Assembly: GCA_013398055.1 (NCBI GenBank)
Contig: VZRS01000392.1
Coordinates: 31,817 to 95,816 of the forward strand
Source: Ifrita kowaldi
Taxonomy: Eukaryota > Chordata > Aves > Passeriformes > Cinclosomatidae
DNA length: 64,000 nucleotides
Reading direction: 5' to 3'
Of this stretch, positions 22,001-34,000 are shown in pieces. The position numbers were made by a program, and so were the translations under genes. The notes beneath the pieces were generated by a model. The model was not told where the DNA came from and ran no database searches. It was given only the letters and a program-made list of their open reading frames with translations. Every line of letters starts with the position of its first letter. Position 1 is the first letter of the stretch.

Positions 22001-25000
22001 CAGAATTATGATAGCCAGGGAAAAGAGGGGGAAGCTGCTTCGCAGGAAGTAATATATAATGAAATTTGACAGAAATAAAGGCAAGATGCATTCAAGAGGA
22101 AGAGAAAGTTGGTGTGAGATTAGAGAGAGCAAGGAGAGCAGCTCTGACACTGGGGGGAGGCGTGTCTGTGTCCTCAGCAGAGGAAGAAGCAGGCATGCTA
22201 GAGAGGAAAGACAGAAAAGATTCACTGAGTGCTGGAAACAAAAAAAGGTTGGGAATTGAGTGTGAAGAGGGTCTAGATGGGAGTTAGAAGAAGATTAATA
22301 CATTTTTCATCTGTTAGTAACAAAGGATCGATATTGTTATGTGTGGAAAAGGAGGAGGATGGTGTTGAGGTTATTCATGGAAATATTGCTCAGGCCATCA
22401 TTGGAACCTCTACATTCCCAGCTAGGAGGGCTGAAATGTTGATAAAGTTTTCATGATGACCATCAGGTGCCTTGGGTAACACAAGACCACATTTAACTGG
22501 GAATTTTCATGTCCAGAAAAATTCTGTTTGCACTCATCAGCCTGCTGGAGGTGAGATTCAGGCAGCTAATAAAAACAATAGGAAGCTGGTATAAGACATG
22601 ATAACCAGATTTCTTCATCAAATATCCAGCAAGAGAGAAGCTGACTGAAATTTAGTTCTATCAAGTAGATGCTTTTACAGGAGTTTCTGGTATATAGCAA
22701 TCTTGCACTGAGCAATTACTTGTTCATTCAGTTCCTGTTGACAGAGGTAGGGTTATAAAACTCAAATAGTCACAAGCTTTGACTTTAGTAAGACAGACCT
22801 CAAGAAAGGGAGGAAAGTAATTAATAAATAAACCGAACTGAAAAATCCAGGGTGTTGGTGTGAAGGGAGAATTACTATAAATCAGAAGTAAAAATCAGGT
22901 CCAGCATTTGCATTCAGGGAAGGACTCCAAAACAGCCAAAAGAATCTGCAGACTGCCCTGAGAAGCACCAGGTATAAGAATTAGTGTTTCCATTAGCAAA
23001 GGAACACTGTCTTAGTCACTTTTTCATTAAGATGTGCTATGTTTAAAAAATACAAGTTAAATAGCAGATTATTTATCTTCTGCCATGTTCAGCAGATACG
23101 TGTATGCGCCTTTCACTGTTTGTCTGCCACAGTTTGTGGAAGACTTCTGCAGTCTCTGTGCTACAGGAAAAGCAATTATGCTTCTGTTGTCTGATAATTT
23201 CATTGTTCCCTCCTAATCTGGAGAAACGGTGTGAAAAGACTCACAGTCAGTCTTCCCTCAGTGACAGTTGTGGAGCTGTCTGTCAGATAATCCTCCACCA
23301 CCTTTTCTCCCTGTTCCCCCTGTTGTCTTAATCTATTTCGTTTCTCCTTGCATGGCAGTCACATCAGATCATCTTTGCCTCCCTTTGTAGCTGTCTAGTT
23401 TTTCTTCATCCTCTGTAATACGTCATGACTGAAATTGTTTGAGTGTGGACACACAAAGTACCCTTTTTCAAAAAAAATGAAAAAAGAAGTAAAAGGGAAC
23501 AGGAAATAATCCAAAGATCAACTAGAACTAATAAAGTCAGAACAGTAGGGGTCAAAATGCACTTAAGATCTGTAATGCTTCTGACTATTCACAGACTGAA
23601 ATCCTGAAAGTTTTCAAACAAGTCAGTGGAAACAAGAACTTGAAGCTTTTTTGGTTAGGAAGGTGGAATTACTGCCAAACAGCCACATGGATTTCTGGAA
23701 ATGGATTCAGGACTCAGGAGGTCCGGCACGTTTGTGTTTCACAGTCACCACAATCCAGAGTTTGCAGTGTGTTTGTATCAGACAGAGTCAAGAGGCAGAT
23801 TTTTGCCCCTCTTTGAGGTTTATCTTGGTTTTTAGCCCCTTTTAGCCACAGATGGTGACAGGAAGCCAGGCTGGGGTAGAGTAATTTATTTCTTATATTC
23901 AGGGCTCTTCAGCTGTAGACATTTCACCTTTTTTTTTTAATCTTTTACTGATATTCCTCCTTGCCAGGCAGTCTGCCCTTTTCATAGTGCCATCCATTTG
24001 CAGTACAAGTAACACTTGAAATCCCTGAAAAAATCCTGGGGCCTAGGCCAAAGCTGGAACCAGTGAGGAGCACTTCCATCAAAGCCAGTGGCTTTGCTTG
24101 CCTGGTACCACACTGAGGACAGGCACTCTGATGGCAGCAGACATCGTGTGTCTGATGTGTGATTGTGAAATCATGGGAATCATGGAGTCACAGAATGGTT
24201 TGGGTTGGAAAGGACCTTAAAGCTCATCCAGTTTCACCCCTCCCAGTGCCAAATTCCAGCAGGAATGTAGTTCACGATGAAGGCTGTGGACTAGAGCTTT
24301 GGCTGGTAACTGAGCCCAAAGCAGTGAGCCTTGACTCTGGGGAAAGACATTTGCACCTGTATTGTTGTTGACATGTTCTCTCTTCCCAGTCCACAGAAAT
24401 TGTCACTTCTGAGACAAGATTAGGCTCATCCTGAAGTAGGTCTTTAAAGTATGTTTGAAATGTGCCTGGATAAAGCCCTTTCCATAGTGAGGTCCTAACC
24501 CAGTGTAGCCTTGGATGCTGTGTTTGTTGGTCTTGTTAGTGCAGGCGTGGGGAGCTGGCTGGTTTTGTCCTCATGGGAGGAGGAAGAAGAGGACCCCCAG
24601 CTCCTGGGTCAGGTCTGTAGAACTGTGTCACACCAAGCTGGGTATCATCTTGGGCCTCAGCCAGCTGCATCCCAATCAATTGCTGGAAGTGACATTCCAG
24701 TCAATGGCTTTGCTGTGGAGCTGTCAGCTGGGGGACCCAGACCTGCTCCCTCCCCTGAGCTCCTGCGAGTGTAATGTCAGAGTGGCACTTCCCCTCCCAC
24801 ACACCCACCAGGACATTTTCAGCAGCCCAGAGCATCAGATCTCTCTCAGCTGTCTCAGGGGAGCCCTTTTAGCTGAAATGTGCCCCACAAAAGTGCGCTT
24901 GCTCAACTGGATGCTGCAAATGGGCATGCCAGAAATACCCCACCTTCTGACGTCTTTGTGGACAGACACTTCAAAGCAGGTTTTGCCCCTACTTGTGCAT

Positions 25001-28000
25001 AGTTGGCACAGAATCAGGAGCTATTCTACCTGGGGGCCACACAGCTCTCTCAGAAATGCTCTGTCAAGCAGGCTGTGCTGAAAACCATCGCACAGACAAC
25101 TGTTTGCTCTGCCTGGGAGCACGGGCACCTTGCAGTTGTTTCACTGGGAGCAGAACTCAGGGGAGACGGAGGTGGGTTTCAAGCATGATGCCCATCACCT
25201 CTGCACCAGCAGCTGCTCATTCCTCCCTGCTGGGCGGTCAGCACCTTGTCCCCTCACCCCACAGCTGCACTCCTTCTTCTCCCTGCAGTCATTCCCTTCC
25301 CTCTTGTGCGCCCTCGCCGCTGGCAAGCTCAACTCCCGTTCCTGGCGTGGTGAAGACAAGGACAGGGCAGTGAGAGGGGTGAATGAGAGGAAGGGGTTGC
25401 ACCAGAAGCCCCTGCCACATCTCTGCCGTGTCACCTTTGCCTTGTCCCCTGTAACAGAGAGCAGGAAGCATTTGGTGTCCCTAAGAAAGGTGCACTCCAG
25501 CACTCCGAGTCTCATTCGCATTTTTCCTGGATCGCCGCATTCCTTCCTCTTTGCCTCAAGGATGTGCAGCCTCACATTTCACAGCAGACTGCACCACGTG
25601 CTTAGGCTTTGCAGACAGCCCGTGTTGCACAGCAGAAACACTCTGTCCTTGTTATTTGCTCTCCAGAACTGTAGCTTCTTCATCTAATTTTGTCTCACAT
25701 GCCATCCTGCATATAGCCCTGCTCTTGCCACTGCATTTTTAGCATATGGGGGGGAGAAGACGGCTCATCAAACCGGTGCTGCCAAGCCCTGGAGACTGAA
25801 AGGAAAATTCCTGTGGCAAAATCTGTTAAAATGCAGAGAATTTCTTCAAATTATGTGTGTGGGTTTCTGCCTTAAAGCTTACTTACTGCTGTCTTTTTAT
25901 TTTCTCTCTGTGTGTATGTGAGTGTAGGATAAAGATTGAGGAGGAATATGCTAAGAACCTGTCCAAACTGTCTCAGAATTCCTTGGCTGCTCAGGAAGAA
26001 GGGTAAGTGTGTCTCTGTGACTTTCACAGAAGACGAATTTTAACATAAAAGGCATTTCTCCCACGCAGGTACATGTAATTTTCCCCAGCTCTCCCGTTGA
26101 GTAGAGGTTTATTTAGATTAGTACCCTGGGTGTGTTGGGGAAGATGGAATTGCTTCGGAGTTGTTTGTTTGGTTGGTTTTTTTTTTAAGTTGTTACTGAG
26201 AAATTTTTTTAGGAATATGTGTATGAAGTGTTGCCTTTCTAATCAGGTTTGCATGCTGTCCTTGTTGTAGCCAGGACTAGTTCCTTCCAGGATTAGCATG
26301 TGTATGTACTAAACTACTTTGAAAATGGGAGAATATGTAGAATATATGTACTACTGAGAGCAGGTGTGTAAGGTCAATGCCAGTACAATCAGAGCAGCAC
26401 AGACAAGAGGGAGGATGAAGAAGTCTCTTCTCATCAGGGTTCTGGCCCTTCAAGAAAAGCAGCAGACTGCCCCTTATTTACAACATTTTTATTCTTTGGA
26501 AGTTATTAAGATGACATTAGGCAATGCAATTCAGACTAAATTGCAGTTCTTCAGTAATAATGAAAAGGCACCACTCCTGAGGGATCAGAACTTTGTGGCT
26601 CTGTTTGTTTCAACACAAACCCTCTGAGCACTGAAAGCCCAAGTTGGAAATGACTGTCCCCACCATAGCTTTGACACAGTGTTTTTCTGCCAGCACTGAA
26701 GCTCCAGGAGGTGTTCTGCTCAGCTTCCAGGAGGCAAGGACAGAAATTGCAGGAGGCTAACTGGGCTGTTACTGCTCCAAGCACCTGCACTGACAATGGT
26801 TTCTGTCCTTTCTCCTTGGGGGTGGATGCTCAGCTGATCCTAGCAAAGCTGAAACCACTTTCCTCTACATCTTCCTTCCACTTTTTGCTACCCCCAACAG
26901 GAGAATGAGGGAATGAGTGATAAAATGAAAGGGAAGGAAGCTAGGGGAGAGTAGGTGAAAAGAGAGGGGATGAGTGCTCAAGCCTAAGTGTCAGTAAGAA
27001 CTGGGCAGTGGGAGAGGATCTCAGGGTGGCTCTAGGGAAGGAGAAATGTTGGAAGCACTTCCCTGGGTGTATCTAACTTGTTTAGCTGATGAACACCATA
27101 TTTGAGGACTCAAGCCCTTGGAGCAGTGTCAGAGGTGACAGATGGTCAGTTTGAAATTGCAGATGACAGGTGATTTTTCAGGCTATCAGGAAGAGTCAAA
27201 TCTCGTTATTGTTGAAAAGGGGATGGGGAAGAGATAGAAAGGAGCCAGGAACTGTAGATCACTCAGCTTTATTTAACCTTTGCAAAGTGGTAGAATAAAC
27301 CATCAAACTTGCACTTAGTGGAAAACTAAGGTGACGAGCAGTCGTTGTAGATGCATAAAGAAGAATGCCAAGCCAACCTAAATTCCTTCAGTGATGGAGT
27401 AAGAGAGTAGGTCAAGCATCATAGCTCTTAATTTAGTATTGCTTTTTGCAAAGGGAGATTCTCGTAGGCAGACAAGAGAAATGGTGGCCTAAATAAAGCC
27501 TAATGTGCAAAAACTAGGTAAGAAAAACCCACTACTTGCAGAAACTAAACTGCAGAAAGTAGCTGTGGAATGAGATCCCAAAGGGTTTTTCCTAAGTCCA
27601 GGGAGTTTTAAAATGTTTTTGTAATGAATGACTTATGATGGAAGAAATAATGGATTTCCTGTAATCAGAGATGTGCCAGAGCTGGGAGGGTTGGTGTGTA
27701 TAAATTGAAGAAAAGGTTGCTATTCAGAATTCTTGTGTTAAAATGGAGAAATTAACTGAAAGAAAGTAAGATGCATTTTAATGAGGACAAAGCACAGCGT
27801 TTTATACTTTCACAGGATGTGAAAGATACAGTTACATAACAGTTTGTGGGAGAAGGATCTAGCTGTAGTGAATCACAAGCTTATTCATCAACAACTTCAT
27901 GCTGTTGTCTAAAAAGGCAATCATATTGAAATATGCAGAAGAAAGAGTGTCTGATACAAAATAATCTGTTACCAGTTTAGCAACTGGAGTTGTACTGTAC

Positions 28001-31000
28001 TGTACTGGGGACAGTACAGGTTTGGTTATGATGCTTTCAGAGGAGTCCAGGCTGTCGTGGAGGGTCTGGAGGAGTGTGCCTCAGCTGCCATTGTCTTGGA
28101 AATAACCTGTCCAAAAGAAAAAGACAGTGGAGAAATGTTCAAGTGCAGAGAAGCTTCTCTGAGGCTTTTCACCTGAAGTGAAAATCTGTTCTCTGAAGTA
28201 GGGTGTAGAGTAGAAGAGGCAATGGAAAAACTGCACTGGTGGAAACTTTGTTGTGGTAAGGATAAGATACGGAAGGGTTTTGCTGATGGAGGCTCTGGCA
28301 TCTCTGTATGTGGAGATTGTCATGAACTTTGTTTTCAAAGATCTGTTGTGCCAATAGAATTCTGCCTTGGTCACCAAGGTTGGTTGTTTTCTCCGATTTC
28401 TGTCACCCTTTTCCATGATTTTGCTGATCAGGATATGGTACAAAGTGTTGTGTCAGGTTTGTCTGACAGAGCCCACGAGGGAGGATGGGCAAGAGACGGG
28501 GCACTGATCATTGTCCTTCTCTTCTTCCAGCACACTGGGAGAAGCTTGGGCTCAGCTCAAGAAGAGTCTAGCTGATGAAGCAGAGGTTCATCTCAAATTT
28601 TCTTCTAAGGTAAATAGTTCTTCCTTTTCCAGAGATTTTTGCCCTGAATTGGTGGGCCTCTCCCTTCAGTGCATGTTAGTGGGGGAAATACACATGCCTA
28701 TGGTACAAATTTAGAAGAATTAATAAGTTGGTGAACAAACTTTTCGAAACTCTGTCCAATCTTCCTCCCAAAATCAATTTATTTAGTCTACCTGGTGTGT
28801 AAATTAAAGCACATCTAACTAATTTTTCATAAAAAAGAAGTAAAACTGATTATCTAGAGGTTATTCACCAAGGTTCTACGTTCCAGCCAGTAAATTTAAC
28901 TAGTGCTTGTACACTTTACTTCTGCAAAGGAAGAGATGAAAAGTAATATTTGGCTTCTCAGCAAGAATCTACTCTACCTGTCTGGAAGGAAGAGAACCAG
29001 GACTCTGGCTTCTTTGTATCATTAGCCTTTCTGAGAAGTGTACTGGGAACATCATGTTATTTTTGGGCTTTCTCTCAAGTGGTGCCCAAGGAGATTTCTT
29101 CTACAAATTATGGTATTTATCTGGGTTTTTTCCACCACATGTGACATGCTCTTGAATCCAGTTACATTATGTTAGCCTCTGTGGGTGTTCAAGTTCAATA
29201 CAGTGGCAGATATCTCAGCACAACAGCCATGTTCTGGAGGAAAATTATAGCTCTGCACCATTTGTAAGCAATTCCGCAGAGGTTACTCAGGCAACCAGCT
29301 GCTGCCTTGGTAACCTGCTGCTCTGCCTCAAACTTCGACATCAGGGCTGTAATTAGTGAAATACTTTTTGCTCCCCATTGTCCTCCTGTATTGTTTTCCA
29401 AGAGGAAAAAATGCACCCTGGAGCGATGTGTGCGTGTAGGCAGGCCAGGTAGAGGGGCTTTTCCATTGTTTAACTTCTCCTTAAACTCTGCACAGAAACT
29501 CCTGCAGCATCCTCTAAATCCTTCCCACTGTTTGTGTGCAAAAAACGTGTGGATGTGGCACTTCAGGGGCACGGTTTAGTGGTGGACCTGGCAGGCCTGG
29601 GTTCACGACTGGACTTGATGATCTTGGAGGCTTTTTCCAGCTTAACAATTGTGTGGTTCTGTGAAGAGCCAGGAATTGCTGCCTGCCTCCTCATTGCTGC
29701 CATTTCCTCCTTTTGTTTTCTTCACCAGCTTCAGAGCGAGGTAGAGAAACCCCTGCTCAACTTCAGAGAGAACTTCAAGAAAGACATGAAGAAGTGTGAC
29801 CACCACATCGCGGACTTACGGAAGCACCTGGCCAGCCGCTACAGCGCCGTTGAGAAGGTGGGAGCAGGGAGCAACCTGCAGGGTTTGAGTAGAAGATCAG
29901 CTGCCCCATGAAGAGTTTCTGTTCTGCCACGAAGGACCACAGCTGTTCGTGCTGAGGGCTTTCACTGCTACGTGTGCTCTGCCCGGCCCCAGGCACAGTT
30001 TTTGCTGTTTAGCTGAGATCTTACTGCTGAACCGGTTTTTTTTGTTTCATCTTCCCCTCTGTGCCTCCTAGATACAGAGACTAGGGAGATTAAGGGAATA
30101 AAGGTGGGTATTTATTTGAAAGGCCTTCAAAGGTACCCCTGGGGAGCCAGAGGCCACTGCCAGGATGGACCCCGACATGGATGACAGGTCACAAGCTGTT
30201 CACACTTTTATAGGTTTGGTTCATTTGCATATCAGGGTTAATTCTCCAGTTAAAGCTTCAGTTTAATGATGTAATTTCCCCTCAGCTTGCCTCCTCTCAA
30301 AGGCTTTTGGTTTACACTTTTTGGGCCTAGGACGGTCTGGGTGTCCTTGAAGAGCAGGCCCGGAGAGGCTTTGTTATGTCTGCCTGGCACGAGAGAGCAG
30401 AAATTAACAGGCTACAAGAAACTTCAGAGTTACACACTGGGCAGTACAGGATTTGAAAAATATAAAAGTTAAAACCTAAAGCATCAGGGTCAGTGGCCAA
30501 AAGCAGATGGCCAAGGAGGGCAGCTCGACCCTGGTCTGGCAAGTCACAAACCCTTCACAAGAAACATCCTCACTGAAAAAAATCCAGACAGCAGCAGCAC
30601 CCAGTAATGGGCTGATGCAGCATGAACCAGGAGGTAGCTGAGGTTGTGGTGCAGGGAGTTAGACCCACAGAATGTGTTTTCCCAGCAGCAGCTGGCAGAA
30701 ATGGGGATGCTTGTACCTCAGCTGCTGAATTGTATCCTCATGAGGTTTGCTTTTTTTGTGTAAATTGGAAAGGAAAATACCATACCCAGTCATCCCCGAA
30801 GCTGTTTGTGCTTTCGTTAAAGATCAGCAGGGCTTCGCCCAGGGATAGAATTGTTGCAGGATGCACGAGGTCATTTAGGCTGTGTGTATGCAAGGAAGGC
30901 ATTTTTCTGCAAAACACTGAGTTCTTCACACTCATACCTGCAAAGAAACTCAGTAGCAATATTGGGAAGAGTGAATTATGAATAAAGAAGGGATCAGAGC

Positions 31001-34000
31001 AAGGAAGAGCCTGCACAGCACTCGGCCTCTCACGGATTGCTCTCCTGCAGCTCCCTCTTGAGACCTGCAGGACCCAGCCAGGGCCTCGGAACTGCACGTG
31101 GAAAAAATTCCACGAATGCTTCCAGAGTGCTGTAGCATTTAGGCTGGTGTGACTGTAGAAAGCTGCAAGGTGCTAAGAAAATATAATCATGCCAATTTAG
31201 CTTGAAACACTAGTACAGTATAAAGAACAAACATGAAATGTTTATAACAAATCCAGGCAAAACAAGTTATTTTTATGTACTTATCAGCCTGCGTGTAGCA
31301 ATGTTTATTTGTTAAGGTACTGTACTAATTTGCCTGGATAATGAATGTTTGTACTAATAAATCAGGTTTTAACACCTTGAAGAACTTTTAAGTAAGGTAA
31401 TTCAAGTAATCAGTTGTAACCAGACCTCAGGTTCTTGATTTCTACTGTAGGCATGAACCTGAATAAGTTTTTCTGAAATAAGTTTCTGTTGTTAGAGTTT
31501 CTGATAGGTGTGCACTGAGTCCAGAACATAATTAAAGACATACTTTGTAAGATACTTGAAATTACTTGAACAATTCAGATCCTAAGAAAAGTGAATGGAA
31601 GAGGTGGCTTGGTAATGATGCTGTTTAGGACATTTGGAAGAGGCTCCAGCTCTCCTTTCTTCCAGAAATAATGAGAAAGCTATTAAGAAACAGGAGAGCC
31701 TGATGATGCCGTTAGTCCTTTGCCTTTCTAAGACTCTATGAAGAGTTCAGATACATTTGTGATTTGTTGGTGGTGACTTCTCTGTGGTCATAGGACACCT
31801 CTGTGAACTCCACATGGTGTTGTAGGAACCTGAATCCCAGTTAGGACCCAGTTTCCCGCAGAGTCGCTGACTTCTCCCTGAGGAACACTCGTGTGAAGGA
31901 GTCCTGGGTGGCTGAAAGCAGCTGCCAGTCCTTTTTCTCTGTAACAACTGACTCTTCTTTGATTACTCCCAGGCCCGGAAAGCCTTGACAGAGAGACAGA
32001 AGGATCTGGAAATGAAAACACAGCAGCTGGAGGTGAAACTCAGCAACAAGACAGAAGAGGAAATCAAGAAGGCGAGGCGAAAGTCCACTCAGGCGGGTGA
32101 GTGCCCGTGTCCCTCAGCACGTGGCGAGAGCAAGGGGGATGCACCTGCCCAGCCATCCACGTGGTTCTTGGTTTTTAATGTTGTAGCTACAAAATCAGAG
32201 TGAACCATGCCACAAACGGTGTGATGTTAAATCCTCAGAAGAAACAAGCCTAGTTTTTCCAGCTCAGATGTCACAAATTGTTGATAACTGAGGTGAGAAC
32301 AACAAACGTAGGGTGAGGTGTCTTCCTGTTTGATGAAAGTGTCCTTAAATTACTGAATGTTTGTGGAACTTCCAAAGTCAGATTCAGAGAAGCTTCGCTG
32401 AGGGTGTTTCTTCTGTAAATCATAGTTCCTTCCTTGGTTCTTTCCTAAATCACACTCACCCACAACTTTGTGGGTGCCTATTACACTTACTATTACTGTC
32501 TCTTTCCTTGAAAGTAATTTTTTTGTTTTTTCTCCACTGCTACTCAGCGACTAAAATAATTCCTCTTCTAGGAATACTGAGGATATAATAGTGTTTGCTA
32601 TGCTGTACTGAGGATACAGCAGCTTGCTGTGACCTGTGCACATTTTACAGAGGATCAAGCCACATCTGCAGGATCCATCAGGAACTTTTTTGAGCTCTGC
32701 AAAGCTGATATGTGCAGCTCAGTTAGTACTTTTACTGAAAATAAGTTTTAACCAGGGCTTCCATGTTTTCCTCCCTTCAACAAGGGCTGCTCCTTGGCAG
32801 AGTGGTCCTTCAGGGTTCTGAGGTTTTTAAAACTTCAGGATAGATGTCTGGGTTTCAAGGAGGCTGGGAAGAGTCACTGGCAGTGTGACCATGTGTACAG
32901 GCAGTCATTTGAGGAGGAAGAAAAGTTATGATTTAACAGCTGGAGGCTCTATGAGACATGTCCTTTATTGACCTGAAAATTCACAATCTCTCTTTGTTCC
33001 TTGGGTCCTTAGAAATTGTTTATAATAGATTTTTATTGAACAAGCAGGGGAGAGCTGAAAATCAGAGAGGGAAAGAGAAACTGAGCCTCATTTAAAGAAC
33101 AAAGAGGATTTCCTAGCTGGGGAACAGCAATCTCTGAGAATTGTTTTCCACATTTGCCACCCAGTTTTCCCTCTCCATCGGTTCAGAGTCCTGCAACAAA
33201 TGAAAAAATGGAAAGAACTGCAGCTTCTTGTGTTACTGCCCTGAACAGAGAGGGAGCTGGAGCTCAGCTGGAATCGGGGATCTCCAGAGATGGAGAATGC
33301 AGGAGGCTGCAAATAAGCATCCCTTCATCCAACAGCTGGAGCCTGATGCAGCGCTTCTCCTTGAGACAGAGACCTCTTAGACTGCAGTCTCACCTACAGA
33401 GTGCTACCCTGCAGTTCCATAACTCATCATTATTGATTTCCCATTTTAATTACTTTATTTTTCAAATATCACTTTCCATCTATGGCTTTTTTTTTTTAAC
33501 TGAAGTAACTTGCCTTTTTATATTTCTGGGTATTTTGTAAAATACTACTTAATGCTCATATTTTTCTTTCAAAATCTTGTCTTTTCCCCTCATTCATTCT
33601 CACCCCAATCACCTGCTTTGTTTGCCATGCATCAAGAGCATGCATTTAGCTGAAATGTTGGTGTGTGTGACAAATACCATGCAACAGAACTGCTGTGAGC
33701 TCCACCAGGGTTGATCTTCAGGTCCTTGGGGTCTGTGTACAAAACCTGACCTGCACTTTCCTTCTGAGCTCTGGAGAAGCTTCTAGAGAAGACTGATGTG
33801 CTGCTGTCTTGACTCTTTCAGGGGATGACCTGATGCGCTGTGTGGATCTTTACAATCAAGCCCAGTCCAAGTGGTTTGAGGAGATGGTGACCACCACTCT
33901 GGTACGTAGCTACTGGAACTACCCTTGCAAAGCTGTGATAGCCTACAGTATTCATCATTCACAGCTAGTTCAGTGCAAAGCAGTGGGGATTACTGGGTGA

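Larger units (their letters stand above)
19634..25927. other. GAS7: GAS7 introns around the exon at 21118, nothing coding besides that exon
   Basis: It holds two CR1 3' ends (21659, 24175) and a purine-rich stretch at about 22050-22290. The frames of 188-200 codons at 20282-20884 (-) and 24515-25081 (+) have no recognisable domain or splice context. Confidence 0.6.

Noticed and set aside
24515..25081. 188-codon open frame on the + strand
   Set aside because: Overlaps several other open frames of similar quality and lacks a domain; a moderately GC-rich intron explains it.
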